The position numbers were made by a program, and so were the translations under genes. A DNA stretch of 64,000 nucleotides from Pseudomonas lurida (GTDB taxonomy: Bacteria > Pseudomonadota > Gammaproteobacteria > Pseudomonadales > Pseudomonadaceae): assembly GCF_002563895.1 (NCBI RefSeq), contig NZ_PDJB01000001.1, forward strand, positions 4,013,501-4,077,500, read 5' to 3'. The notes under the pieces are model-generated. The model saw only the letters and a list, made by a program, of their open reading frames with translations. It was not told the DNA's origin and searched no databases. Positions 17,481-25,963 of this stretch are shown here, piece by piece (within the stretch, counting starts at the first letter, position 1; every line of letters begins with the position of its first letter).

Positions 17481-17499
17481 AAAAAACATTCTCATTAGC
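17481..17499 (-). promoter_or_regulatory. Candidate Fur box upstream of fecB
   Basis: On the minus strand this reads GCTAATGAGAATGTTTTTT, close to the Fur consensus GATAATGATAATCATTATC, with the core AATGAGAAT common in Pseudomonas Fur sites. It lies 85 bp upstream of the fecB start, which fits iron repression of fecBCDE. The right half matches poorly, so confidence is moderate. Confidence 0.5.
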
Positions 17500-17514
17500 A
17501 CCAAAAATCAAGGC

Positions 17515-17553
17515 TGGGCGCTGGCTTGCCTGCGATGGCACGCCAGCTCCCAC
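17515..17553. repeat. Single REP palindrome (shortened REPIN)
   Basis: The sequence TGGGCGCTGGCTTGCCTGCG is followed by GCCAGCTCCCAC, the same arms as the 3190-3786 array, but the internal part is reduced so that the element is 39 bp rather than 85 bp. It lies 21 bp downstream of the stop of the siderophore receptor gene and could act as a 3' end or stabilising hairpin. Confidence 0.75.
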
Positions 17554-17574
17554 CTGTCGATCGGTGTACACCCC

Positions 17575-19980
17575 TTAGAAGTCGACGGTGGCCGAGAGCA
17601 GGTACGTACGCGGCGTCGATAAGGTCAACCCCGGCTCACTGTCATCCGACGCGCCGGCCGAACTCCAGTAGCGTTTATCGGCGACGTTTTCCACATTCGC
17701 CCGCAGGGTGATGTGTTTGTCGTCGACCTTGAACGCATAGCGCGCGCCGACGTCGAGGCGGTTCCAGGCGTCGATTTCCTTGACGTTGGACTGGTCCAGG
17801 TACTGCGAGCTGGAGTAGATGCCACGGCTGGTCAACGTCAGGCCTTCAAGGCCCGGCACGTCCCATTCGGCGCCGAGGTTGACGTTGTACTTGGGCGTGG
17901 CCGGGGCGCGGTTGCCGTCGAAGGTGCCGTTGGTGGTATGGGTCAGCTCACTGTCGATGTACATCACCCCACCCAGCAGGCGGAAGCCCTTCAGCGGTTC
18001 GCCGAATACGCTCAATTCCATGCCGGAGTTTTCGCGCTTGCCGTTGGGACCAAAGCGCCGCGTGGTGGCATTGGTTTCATAAGCTGGCTGCTTGATGCGG
18101 AACACGGCGGCGGTTACCGCGAACGCGCCAGCATCGTACTTGGCACCCACTTCCACCTGGCGGCTGATGAACGGCGGGAAGATCTCGTCTTCGTTTATCG
18201 AGGTCGAGGGCGCAATCTTGCCCTGGCTCAGGCCTTCCATGTAGTTGGCGTACAGCGACAGCTTGTCGGTGGCTTTAAACAGAATGCCACCCGACGGCGA
18301 GACCTTTTCTTCATCGTAGGCAGTGTCGCCTTTGATGCCGTCGCTCCAGTCATCCACCTTCACCCGCTGCCAGCGTGCGCCCAGGGTGAGCAGCAGGCGG
18401 TCGTCGAAGAAGCCCAGGGTATCGGACAAGGCCACGCCGCTGAATGCGTTTTCGGTGTACACCTTCGGATCAAACCGCGTCGGCCGCGAAGGCGTCGGCG
18501 TTTGCACCGGGTTGTAGAGATTGCTCGACGGTGACGTATAACGCGCACCGCCGTTGGTGAAGTCCATGTAGAAGTAGCTGGCGGCCAGGTTGACCTCATG
18601 GCTCACCGGCCCGGTATGGAACCAGTTGCGCACACCGGCCGTGTAGGTGCGTACGTTTTCATCACGGGTAAAATCCCGCGGCTGAACGCTGAAATCACCG
18701 GCCGCGTTGGTCACTGACACCGCGTGGCGCAGGAAGTCGTGGTTGCTTTTACGCGCGCCCACGCCGCCATAGAGCATCACGCTATCGCTGAGGTCGTACT
18801 CACCGTTGACCGTCCCGAACGTGTCGTTGGTGCTGGCCTTGCTCCAGGACTGCGCGTAGTTGCGACGCACGTCGTTGGCACTCGGCACCGGAGCAGCCGC
18901 CGCGACCTGCACGCGCTCCTGCGGGGCATCGGTGTCGCGTTCGGTGTGGCCGATGTCGGTGGACAGGCGCAGGCGCTCGCCGCGAAAATCCAGGCCCAGC
19001 ACCGCCATTTCGCGATCGACGCTCTGGTGGTCCCACGCGGTGTCGCCGGACTGCTTCACGCCGTTGAAGCGCAGGCCGAACTTGTTGTCTTCGCCAAAGC
19101 GGCGCCCCACGTCGACCGCACCGCCAGCCTGGCTGTCGGAAGCCCAGGTGCCGGTAAACGAATTGATGTCCTTGTCGGTGGCGCGCTTGGGTACCACGTT
19201 GATCCCGCCGCCCACGCTGCCGCGCGGGGAGATGCCGTTGATCAACTGGCTCGGGCCTTTGAGGATGTCGACGCGATCGGCCATTTCCATGTCGATGGTG
19301 TACGTCGGCAGCACGCCGTACAGGCCGTTGTAGGCCACGTCACTGTTGAACAGGCTGAAGCCGCGAATAGTGAACTGCTCGTAACGCCCGCCGGCCGGGT
19401 TGGTGGCACGTACCGAAGGGTCGCTGGCGACAAGGTCGCCCAGGGTGCGCGCCTGCTGGTTCTTCACCGCATCGGCGGTGTAGGTGGTGATGCTGAACGG
19501 GGTCTCCATGAAGTCCCGCGTGCCCAGCATGCCCTGTGCCGTGCGGCGTGCCACCTGGCCTCCGGCGTAAGTGTCGCCGTCATACAGGCCGGTGGTGCCG
19601 AGGATCGAGGTGGGTGCCAGTTCCAGGCTGCTGCCATCCGGCGCCGGTATTACCCTGTAAGCCTGCTCACCCATCGGTTGCAATTGCAGGCCGGAACCTT
19701 GCAGCAAGCGGGCAAAGCCCTCCTCTACCGCATACTCGCCAGACAGCCCGCTGCTGCTGCGCCCACTGACCAGCGCCGGGTCCACTGACAGGTTGACGCC
19801 CGACAGCCCGGCGAAACGGGTCAACGCGGCACTCAGGCTGCCGGCTGGCACCTGATAGCTGCGGCGGGTGGCGGTGTCTTCGGCGTAGCTGACGGCGGCG
19901 AGCAAGGGGCTGGCGCTGAGGCTCAGCATCAGGCTCAGTTTCAGCAACGGGCGCAAGCGCAAGGATCGGACTGCGGGCAT
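17575..19980 (-). CDS. TonB-dependent siderophore receptor with STN signalling domain
   Basis: This 801-residue outer-membrane receptor has a signal peptide (LSLMLSLSASPLLAAVSYA). The STN domain follows (YQVPAGSLSAALTRFAG to LLQGSGLQLQPMGEQAY, about 40-110), the part that in FecA-type receptors touches an anti-sigma factor. The plug includes METPFSITTYTADAVKNQQA and VDILKGPSQLINGISPRGSV, typical of the hydroxamate/coprogen (FhuE/FoxA-type) siderophore group rather than FecA. The barrel ends SATVDF. It lies upstream of fecBCDE on the same strand, but no fecI/fecR pair is beside it, so any signalling partner lies elsewhere. The substrate is unproven. Confidence 0.9.
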   Translation of the reverse strand: MPAVRSLRLRPLLKLSLMLSLSASPLLAAVSYAEDTATRRSYQVPAGSLSAALTRFAGLSGVNLSVDPALVSGRSSSGLSGEYAVEEGFARLLQGSGLQLQPMGEQAYRVIPAPDGSSLELAPTSILGTTGLYDGDTYAGGQVARRTAQGMLGTRDFMETPFSITTYTADAVKNQQARTLGDLVASDPSVRATNPAGGRYEQFTIRGFSLFNSDVAYNGLYGVLPTYTIDMEMADRVDILKGPSQLINGISPRGSVGGGINVVPKRATDKDINSFTGTWASDSQAGGAVDVGRRFGEDNKFGLRFNGVKQSGDTAWDHQSVDREMAVLGLDFRGERLRLSTDIGHTERDTDAPQERVQVAAAAPVPSANDVRRNYAQSWSKASTNDTFGTVNGEYDLSDSVMLYGGVGARKSNHDFLRHAVSVTNAAGDFSVQPRDFTRDENVRTYTAGVRNWFHTGPVSHEVNLAASYFYMDFTNGGARYTSPSSNLYNPVQTPTPSRPTRFDPKVYTENAFSGVALSDTLGFFDDRLLLTLGARWQRVKVDDWSDGIKGDTAYDEEKVSPSGGILFKATDKLSLYANYMEGLSQGKIAPSTSINEDEIFPPFISRQVEVGAKYDAGAFAVTAAVFRIKQPAYETNATTRRFGPNGKRENSGMELSVFGEPLKGFRLLGGVMYIDSELTHTTNGTFDGNRAPATPKYNVNLGAEWDVPGLEGLTLTSRGIYSSSQYLDQSNVKEIDAWNRLDVGARYAFKVDDKHITLRANVENVADKRYWSSAGASDDSEPGLTLSTPRTYLLSATVDF

Positions 19981-20175
19981 TGGAGTAAGCTCTCGATGAT
20001 GTTCACTTACCTGGAATGACCGATGGCGCCAAAAAAAGGGACAGGTTTATTTGATTATTTTTTTCAACACCGCCCACTGCCTCGGTTTGTTGCCCTGGCC
20101 TTTCCAGCAATGCGCCCACTGTCCGACCCGCACTGCGCCCAGTGCGCCTGCTCATCAATAAACGCGTGACGCGGC
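19981..20175. other. Intergenic region upstream of the siderophore receptor
   Basis: This 195 bp stretch holds the promoter of the receptor and the 3' flank of the gamma-glutamyltransferase gene. It contains AAAAAAAGGGACAGGTTTATTTG (20032-20054, described in parts), a sequence style often seen at relics of REP-associated transposase genes in Pseudomonas. No gene is evident and no good Fur box is seen. Confidence 0.35.
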
Positions 20176-21786
20176 TTACCACACCGCAATATGGGAATCG
20201 GCCCGTGGCTCGGTCCCTCCGCACAGCACGCCGCTGACCGGGTCGCGCAGGATGATTTGCCCGCGCCCGTAATCCGTGAGGTCGCTGGCGATCTGCACGT
20301 GGTGACCCCGCCGCGCCAGGGCATTGGCCAGGTCGCGGGAAGCGCCTTGTTCGATGCCGACCTTCATATCGCCCAGCCACTGCCAGCGCGGCGCATCCAG
20401 GGCCGCTTGCGGGTTGAGGCCGAAGTCCACCAGGTTCATCACCATCTGCACATGGCCCTGGGGTTGCATATAGCCGCCCATCACGCCGAACGGTCCGAGG
20501 GCCTCACCGTCCTTGGTGAGGAAGCCAGGGATGATGGTGTGAAAGGTCTTCTTGCCCGGCGCCAGGCAGTTGGCATGGGTGGGGTCGAGGCTGAACTCCT
20601 GCCCGCGATTCTGCAGCGCGATACCGCTGTCGGGCAGCACCACGCCGGAGCCGAAGCCGTGGTAGTTGCTCTGGATGAACGAGACCATATTGCCTTCGGC
20701 GTCGGCCGTGGCCAGATACACCGTGCCGCTGGCGTGGGGGTCGCCGGGCCTGGGCGGCTGGGCCTGTTCGCCGATCTGGCTGCGCCGGCAGGTGCTGTAG
20801 TCATCACTGAGCAGGTCGGCGACGGCCATGCGCATGTGCGCGGGGTCGGTGATGTAGTGCAGGCCATCGCTGTAGGCCAGCTTCATCGCCTCCAATTGGC
20901 GATGCCAGGTTTGCTGACTGTCGCGATGATCGAAGCTGAAGCCTTCGAGGATCTTCAGCGCCATCAAGGCCACCAGGCCCTGGCCGCTGGGCGGAATTTC
21001 CCAGACGTCCACGCCACGGTAATTGATGTGGATCGGCTCCACCCACTGGGCGCGGTAATCCTTGAGGTCGCTGACGCGCAGGTAGCCGCCACTCGCCTTG
21101 GAATGGGCGTCCAGGCGCTCGGCCAGGGCGCCGCGATACAGGCTTTCGCAGCCGGTGGCGGCGAGCTCTTCCAGGGTGCGCGCCTGGGCCGGGTTGCGGA
21201 ACACCTCCCCAGCCCGTGGCGCGCGACCGTCGATCAGGTAGGTGTCGAACCAGGCGTCGAGCACCGAGTCGCGATGGGGGCTGAATTCGTCCAGTGCAAT
21301 CTGCCATTGATGAGCAACCACCGGCGACAACGGGAAACCGTCGCGCGCCAGGCTGATGGCCGGTTGCAGCAACTCGGCAAACGGCAACTTGCCGAAGCGT
21401 TGCGACAGCTGCGCCCACGCCGATGGGCACCCCGGCACGGTGACCGGGGTCCAGCCATACAGCGGCATCTGGCCATGCCCTGCGGTCTTGACCGCTTCGA
21501 TACTCAAGGCCGCCGGTGCGTGGCCGTTGCCGTTCAGGCCGTGCAGCCGGCCCTTGCTCCAGACCAAGGCAAATGCATCACCACCGAGACCACAGCCGGT
21601 GGGCTCGACCACCGTCAGCGCAGCCGCCGTGGCGATGGCGGCATCGATGGCGTTGCCGCCCTTTTGCATGATCTCGATGCCGGCCTGGGCGGCCAGTGGC
21701 TGGGACGCTGCGACCATGCCTCGGCGGGCAAACACGCTTTGGCGCTGCGAGGGATAAGGGTACTCATGAGCAGAAAATTTCAACAT
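20176..21786 (-). CDS. Gamma-glutamyltransferase family hydrolase
   Basis: This 536-residue Ntn-hydrolase precursor should cleave itself before Thr355 (in HASGTVYLATAD), which then becomes the nucleophile. Other family marks are MVAASQPLAAQAG, GGNAIDAAIATAAALTVVEP, GLGGDAFALVW, PPSGQGLVALMALKIL and GPFGVMGGYMQPQGH. The start at 21786 gives no signal peptide, so unlike E. coli Ggt this enzyme should be cytosolic, as in the YwrD-like group. It is the last gene of an operon with an amino-acid ABC importer, which suggests that an imported gamma-glutamyl compound is hydrolysed inside the cell. The substrate is unknown. Confidence 0.9.
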   Translation of the reverse strand: MLKFSAHEYPYPSQRQSVFARRGMVAASQPLAAQAGIEIMQKGGNAIDAAIATAAALTVVEPTGCGLGGDAFALVWSKGRLHGLNGNGHAPAALSIEAVKTAGHGQMPLYGWTPVTVPGCPSAWAQLSQRFGKLPFAELLQPAISLARDGFPLSPVVAHQWQIALDEFSPHRDSVLDAWFDTYLIDGRAPRAGEVFRNPAQARTLEELAATGCESLYRGALAERLDAHSKASGGYLRVSDLKDYRAQWVEPIHINYRGVDVWEIPPSGQGLVALMALKILEGFSFDHRDSQQTWHRQLEAMKLAYSDGLHYITDPAHMRMAVADLLSDDYSTCRRSQIGEQAQPPRPGDPHASGTVYLATADAEGNMVSFIQSNYHGFGSGVVLPDSGIALQNRGQEFSLDPTHANCLAPGKKTFHTIIPGFLTKDGEALGPFGVMGGYMQPQGHVQMVMNLVDFGLNPQAALDAPRWQWLGDMKVGIEQGASRDLANALARRGHHVQIASDLTDYGRGQIILRDPVSGVLCGGTEPRADSHIAVW

Positions 21787-21841
21787 GGCAAAGGCTCTTC
21801 GATTCGTTGGCCGGACTTGATGCGGTTCCATTCCCGGGTCA

Positions 21842-22054
21842 TCAAGCGCTGGATGTAAACGTGGCTTCGAGCATCTCGTGGGTGTCGAAGATGTCGTATT
21901 GCACCTTGATGCCGCTGTCTTTCTCGACGCTCTTCAGGGTGTCGGGACCGGTGTAGTCGGACCAGTTATAGACCTTGACCACCGACTCGGCAGCCTGGCC
22001 CATGGGCCCAACGGCGGCGCAGCACAGCGCCGCGAACAATCGGGTTAATCGCAT
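21842..22054 (-). pseudogene. Truncated PotF-like polyamine-binding protein remnant
   Basis: The frame starts with a normal signal peptide (MRLTRLFAALCCAAVGPMGQAAE) and then VVKVYNWSDYTGPDTLKSVE, SGIKVQYDIFDTHEMLEA, which is the N-terminal mature part of PotF/SpuD-type putrescine/spermidine-binding proteins. It stops after 70 codons, where about 365 are expected; the residues after MLEAT (FTSSA) do not belong to the family. No further PotF sequence follows before ggt, so the remaining 80 percent was deleted. It lies between the ABC ATPase and ggt genes, suggesting that a deletion joined them. Confidence 0.82.
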
Positions 22055-22076
22055 CGCACAGTTCCTCGCGGGGGGT

Positions 22077-22856
22077 TCATAGCACGCGGCTGAGAAACGC
22101 CTGGGTACGGGGGTGGCTAGGGCGGCTGAAGATCTGGTCCGGTGGCCCTTGTTCGATGAGTTCGCCCTGGTCGAGCACCACCACGCGGTCGGCCACTTCA
22201 CGGGCAAAGCCCATTTCGTGGGTGACCACCACCATGGTCATGCCCTCCTCGGCCAACTCTTTCATCACCTGCAGCACTTCGCCGACGGTTTCCGGGTCGA
22301 GGGCGCTGGTGGGTTCGTCGAACAACATGGCCTGGGGTTTCATCGCCAGGGCGCGGGCAATGGCGACCCGTTGCTGCTGGCCGCCGGATAGCATCGACGG
22401 ATAATGGCTGGCCTTGTCCGCCAGGCCGACCCGCGCCAACAGGGCACGGGCTTGCTCCAACGCTTCCGCACGTGGTGTGCCAAGCACCTGGATCGGCGCT
22501 TCGATGATGTTTTCCAAGGCGGTCATATGGGGGAACAGGTTGAAGCGCTGGAACACCATGCCGATGTCACGCCGCTGGCGGGCGATATTTCGCTCCGAAT
22601 CGCGCACCAGGCTGCCGTCGCTGCGCTCGCGATAGCCCATGGCGCGACCGTTGACACGGATACGCCCACCCTGGATGTCCTCCAACAGGTTGATGCAACG
22701 GATAAAGGTGGTCTTGCCCGAGCCCGAGGCGCCGATCAGTACCACCACTTCACCGCGCCGCACCTGCAGGGAAATGCCCTTGAGAATCTGCAACGCGCCG
22801 AACGACTTGTGGATATCCAGCGCCTCAATGATCAGTTCTTCACTTTGATGCGCCAT
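22077..22856 (-). CDS. Polar amino-acid ABC transporter ATPase (HisP/GlnQ type)
   Basis: This 259-residue importer ATPase has Walker [13 protein letters not shown]-loop [19 protein letters not shown], signature [14 protein letters not shown], Walker [14 protein letters not shown] and the switch region [17 protein letters not shown], all the form seen in polar amino-acid importers. The start at 22856 follows the permease stop by two bases; a longer frame would extend into the permease. It works with the permease and binding protein just upstream in the operon. Confidence 0.93.
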   Translation of the reverse strand: MAHQSEELIIEALDIHKSFGALQILKGISLQVRRGEVVVLIGASGSGKTTFIRCINLLEDIQGGRIRVNGRAMGYRERSDGSLVRDSERNIARQRRDIGMVFQRFNLFPHMTALENIIEAPIQVLGTPRAEALEQARALLARVGLADKASHYPSMLSGGQQQRVAIARALAMKPQAMLFDEPTSALDPETVGEVLQVMKELAEEGMTMVVVTHEMGFAREVADRVVVLDQGELIEQGPPDQIFSRPSHPRTQAFLSRVL

Positions 22857-22858
22857 GG

Positions 22859-23635
22859 TTATCGTCCCCTCAGCAATTTCAAGGTGCTGCGCCCGAACAG
22901 GCGACCGGATGCCGTCGGCGGCACGTCGGGCCGGTCGGACTGGCTGAAGCGCGTTTCCAGCCAGCGTTGGAAAAAGCCCCACAGTGTGGTCAGCGTCAAG
23001 AAGTAGAGGGCGACCACCAGGTACAGCTCAAATACGCGGAAGGTCGCCGAGGTGATCATCTGAGTACTGAGCAGCAACTCCTGCACACCGATCACGCTGA
23101 CCAGGGTGGTGTTCTTGAGCATCACGTTGAACTCATTGCCCAACGGCGGCACGATCACCCGGAACGCCTGGGGCAGCACGATGCGGCGCATCAGCTTGGC
23201 AAAGCCCATGCCCAGGGAGCGACCGGCTTCGTATTGGCCCTTGTCCACCGCACCGATACCGGCGCGGATGATCTCGGCCATGTACGCGCCCTCATTCAAG
23301 CCCAGCGCAATGATCGCTGCCTGGATATTGCCGGGGACGATCAGGCCGAACAGCTCGATGTCCTCGAAGCGGAATATCCCGCCTGCCGCCAGCGCGGTGT
23401 ACAGAAACACGATCTGGACCAGCAACGGTGTGCCGCGCATCAGCCACACATAAAAACGCACCGGCAGGTGCAGCAAGGGGTTCTTCGACAAGCGCAACAA
23501 CGCCGCCGCCAACCCCAGCGCGCACCCCAGCAGCATCGCCGACACTGCGATCAGGCAGGTCAGCCACAGCCCGGTGAGATAAACCCCGCTGGGCTGCAAC
23601 AGGTACTGCCAGAACACGTCCCAATTGAAGTTCAT
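22859..23635 (-). CDS. Polar amino-acid ABC transporter permease
   Basis: This 258-residue inner-membrane permease of the His/Glu/Gln/opine family has [19 protein letters not shown] as first helix, [16 protein letters not shown], and the EAA loop [25 protein letters not shown] that docks on the ATPase; [15 protein letters not shown] follows. The C-terminal tail of about 30 residues is soluble. It has a single permease gene, so it probably works as a homodimer. It is separated from the binding-protein gene by 12 bp. Confidence 0.93.
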   Translation of the reverse strand: MNFNWDVFWQYLLQPSGVYLTGLWLTCLIAVSAMLLGCALGLAAALLRLSKNPLLHLPVRFYVWLMRGTPLLVQIVFLYTALAAGGIFRFEDIELFGLIVPGNIQAAIIALGLNEGAYMAEIIRAGIGAVDKGQYEAGRSLGMGFAKLMRRIVLPQAFRVIVPPLGNEFNVMLKNTTLVSVIGVQELLLSTQMITSATFRVFELYLVVALYFLTLTTLWGFFQRWLETRFSQSDRPDVPPTASGRLFGRSTLKLLRGR

Positions 23636-23647
23636 CAGAGTGGCGCC

Positions 23648-24454
23648 TCAGTCGAGTGTGTCGCTGCTGACATGCCATTTGTCCAGCAACTGCAGGTAGC
23701 TGCCATCGCTGCGCATGTCGCTGATCACTTGCTGCACGGCGGCGGTGAGTTGTGGGTCGTCCTTGCGCATGCCCAGCCCGGTGAGGATGCGACTGAACGC
23801 CGGCACGCCTTCCTGGAACAGATCCGGCGCCATCGCGGCGTAGTAGCCGGCGGTTTCCACGGTGGTGCCATAGGCGTCGACCTGGCTGATGCGCAGGGCC
23901 TGGAAGGCATCGGTGTCGGTGTTGTACACCACCAGTTTCATCGGCGGCTTGCCGGCCTTGGCCAGGCTGTCGTTCTGCGTATCCAGCAAGGTCTTGATGG
24001 TGGAGCCGTTGAGTACCGCGACCTTGTGCCCGGACAGGTCATCCAGCGTCTTGATGCCCTTGGGGTTGCCCTTGGGCACCACCACCGACTGGCTGGAATA
24101 CATGTAGTTGACGATGTCGATCACCTGGCGCCGCTCGGGCTTGTCAAACAACTGGTCGACGATCATGTCGCACTGCTGGGCGAGCAATGCCGGCACCAGG
24201 CCAGAGAACGGAATCACCCGCCATTGCACCTGCTTGTCGCCCAGGCGCCTGGCGATTTCCAGGCCCAGGTCGACGGTCAGGCCACGTGGCTTCTGCGCTT
24301 CATCGAAGGACACCAGGGGCGGTGAGTCCATCCCCGAGCAGTAGGTGAGTTTGTCGACACTCTTCAGGCGCTCCGGTACCTGGGGCGCAGCAAAGGCCCA
24401 TTGGCTACAGAGGCCGAGGGAGAAAGCCACCAGCAAGGCGCGGCGTTTATGCAT
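23648..24454 (-). CDS. Amino-acid ABC transporter periplasmic binding protein
   Basis: This 268-residue family-3 solute-binding protein has a signal peptide (LLVAFSLGLCSQWAFAAP), then LTYCSGMDSPPLVSFDEAQ, GLTVDLGLEIARRLG, LLAQQCDMIVDQLFDKPER (the typical D-x-I-x motif region), and VPKGNPKGIKTLDDLSGHKV. These are the ligand-binding landmarks of polar amino-acid binding proteins. It lies 13 bp before the permease gene. The pairing with a gamma-glutamyltransferase suggests a glutamyl derivative or opine as ligand, which is inference. Confidence 0.9.
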   Translation of the reverse strand: MHKRRALLVAFSLGLCSQWAFAAPQVPERLKSVDKLTYCSGMDSPPLVSFDEAQKPRGLTVDLGLEIARRLGDKQVQWRVIPFSGLVPALLAQQCDMIVDQLFDKPERRQVIDIVNYMYSSQSVVVPKGNPKGIKTLDDLSGHKVAVLNGSTIKTLLDTQNDSLAKAGKPPMKLVVYNTDTDAFQALRISQVDAYGTTVETAGYYAAMAPDLFQEGVPAFSRILTGLGMRKDDPQLTAAVQQVISDMRSDGSYLQLLDKWHVSSDTLD

Positions 24455-24518
24455 GACCAGACACTCCAGTTCGTTGAATAACGGGGGCAGGAATCAACGT
24501 CAAAACACGACAGCTTTT

Positions 24519-25187
24519 TTATTGTTCGTTTTGCAGGAATTGGATCAGCGCCGGCACCGTACCCTCGATGTGTTCGCGCACCACGGCTTCGGCGCGCGCG
24601 GCATCACCAGCCCGGATGGCGTCAAGAATCACCGCGTGCTCCTGGCGGGCACTGAGGGGCTTTTCGCCGTGTTGCAGCCACAGGCGCATGGGCGCCTCGA
24701 CCAGTGAGTACAGCGCGCCAATCTGCTTCATCAGGCGCGGGCGGCCGCTGAGGCTGCACAGGTATTCGTGGAAGGCGCGGTGGCGGCTGACCCATGCGGC
24801 GCTTTCATCGCGGTAGTCGTCCATCGCGTCGAGCATGCGCTCAAGGGCCGCCAGCTGGCGCTCGCCGATACGCCCCACCGCAACGCGCACCGCCAAGCCC
24901 TCAAGGGCGCTGCGCATCTCGAACACCTCGTGCAACTCGTCGATATCCAGCCCGCTGACAATGGCGCCACGGTTGGGCCGCAGCGTCACCAGGCCCTGGG
25001 CATCCAGGCGCCGGAAGGCTTCGCGCACCGGCATGCGGCTCATGCCGATTTCACCAGCGATGTCTTCGGCGATCAGCCGATCACCCTTGCGGTAGCGACC
25101 ACTACAGATGGCATCCAGCAGGAAGTTGTAGGCCTCCTCCTCCGCCGTGAGCGGCTGACGTTCAACATAAGCAGGGGCAAATTGCAT
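24519..25187 (-). CDS. GntR-family regulator, FadR/FCD subgroup
   Basis: This 222-residue regulator has an N-terminal winged helix-turn-helix (AICSGRYRKGDRLIAEDIAGEIGMSRMPVREAFRRLDAQGLV, in parts; PVREAFRRL is the recognition part) and a C-terminal all-helical FCD domain (ELHEVFEMRSALEGLA, and HRAFHEYL with the metal/ligand His residues). ATG 25187 has AAGGTG seven bases upstream and is preferred to a TTG ten codons earlier. It is the first gene of the ABC/ggt operon (64 bp before the binding-protein gene) and probably controls it in response to the imported compound. Confidence 0.9.
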   Translation of the reverse strand: MQFAPAYVERQPLTAEEEAYNFLLDAICSGRYRKGDRLIAEDIAGEIGMSRMPVREAFRRLDAQGLVTLRPNRGAIVSGLDIDELHEVFEMRSALEGLAVRVAVGRIGERQLAALERMLDAMDDYRDESAAWVSRHRAFHEYLCSLSGRPRLMKQIGALYSLVEAPMRLWLQHGEKPLSARQEHAVILDAIRAGDAARAEAVVREHIEGTVPALIQFLQNEQ

Positions 25188-25204
25188 CGGCGGCACCTTT
25201 TGAA

Positions 25205-25236
25205 TTTTTGTATCCAATTATCCACGAATACAAAAA
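25205..25236. promoter_or_regulatory. Inverted repeat upstream of the gntR gene, candidate operator
   Basis: TTTTTGTAT (25205-25213) and ATACAAAAA (25228-25236) form a perfect 9 bp inverted repeat with a 14 bp spacer, 18 bp upstream of the gntR start. GntR/FadR proteins bind short inverted sites built from T-G-T/A-C-A half-sites. The position suggests autoregulation and control of the whole operon. The long spacer could also mean two separate half-sites. Confidence 0.5.
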
Positions 25237-25465
25237 AGCAGAATGCGTGCCACATGACGCAAAGGTTGGCCAAGTGATTGATTTGGATGGACAGCGGGGA
25301 AGTGACGACAGAGGGTGCGCAACGACGCCGTAGGCGTGTGCTACCAAACAGCTCAGAAAGTGCCCCGTGGGTGGGCGCACGTAACAGGTGGCGGGCCACG
25401 CCGGGGCACATGCCTAGACACGCCCCTTGGCCCGCAGATCCAGAGTGAAGGCAAGCCGGCCTTTT
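25237..25465. other. Intergenic region between gntR and an unknown gene
   Basis: This roughly 230 bp stretch carries the upstream part of the gntR promoter region and the 3' flank of the 146-residue unknown gene. A small inverted repeat AAGGCAAGCCGGCCTT with a T-run (25449-25467) might serve as a weak terminator on the plus strand. Nothing else is recognisable. Confidence 0.35.
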
Positions 25466-25906
25466 TCAACCCGGTTCGGCCGAGTAGATGATGGTTTGCG
25501 CACTGTTTTCAGCGACGGGTGGGCGCGTGAAGTAGGTATCACCTTCGTCGGTGAGGATCTCGTAGTCGACTTTGCGGGTGTTGCTGGCGTGCTTGATGAT
25601 TTTCAGCACACGTTGGAATTTCACGCTTTGCGTACCGTTCTGGTTGGGTCCGGTCAGCACGCTGACGCTTTGAAACCAGCCGCTGTGCTGCTTGTTGCCC
25701 AACAGCGCAGAGGTCATCGCCTCGAACCGCTCCAGCCGCGTAAACCCCCACAGCGTCTGCTCCTCGATCGCCGCGCCCGGGGTAGCGGCACCGGTAAACA
25801 CGAAGAGATTGATCGCCGGGTTGTCTTCGCAAAAGAAATCATAGGGGACCAGGCCGTCGACCATCTTCCTGCCGGGCACAAAGCCCTTTTTATGCACCTG
25901 AAACAT
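25466..25906 (-). CDS. Conserved-looking hypothetical protein, 146 residues
   Basis: I do not recognise this protein. The start ATG 25906 is well supported by GGAGG five bases upstream; a GTG two codons earlier overlaps that site. It has no signal peptide or membrane segment and looks soluble (MFQVHKKGFVPGRKMVDGL, PYDFFCEDNPAINLFVF, LWGFTRLERFEAMTSALLG, YEILTDEGDTYFTRPPV). It is 57 bp upstream of nothing it obviously belongs to: the next gene down is the separate GntR operon and the next gene up is the end of a sensor kinase on the same strand. Reading-frame quality and ribosome site suggest a real gene. Confidence 0.65.
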   Translation of the reverse strand: MFQVHKKGFVPGRKMVDGLVPYDFFCEDNPAINLFVFTGAATPGAAIEEQTLWGFTRLERFEAMTSALLGNKQHSGWFQSVSVLTGPNQNGTQSVKFQRVLKIIKHASNTRKVDYEILTDEGDTYFTRPPVAENSAQTIIYSAEPG

Positions 25907-25963
25907 TGCCACCTCCGCTCGATCACTGGCGAGCAGTCTAATGAGGGGCGACGTACAGAGCGG

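Noticed and set aside
20191..21858. Long open frame (555 codons) on the plus strand opposite the gamma-glutamyltransferase
   Set aside because: It is antisense to a clear enzyme gene, has His/Gln/Gly-rich composition typical of the complement of GC-rich genes, and shows no family motif.
22967..24325. 452-codon plus-strand frame opposite the ABC permease and binding protein
   Set aside because: It crosses two real minus-strand genes and their gap and has no recognisable domain.
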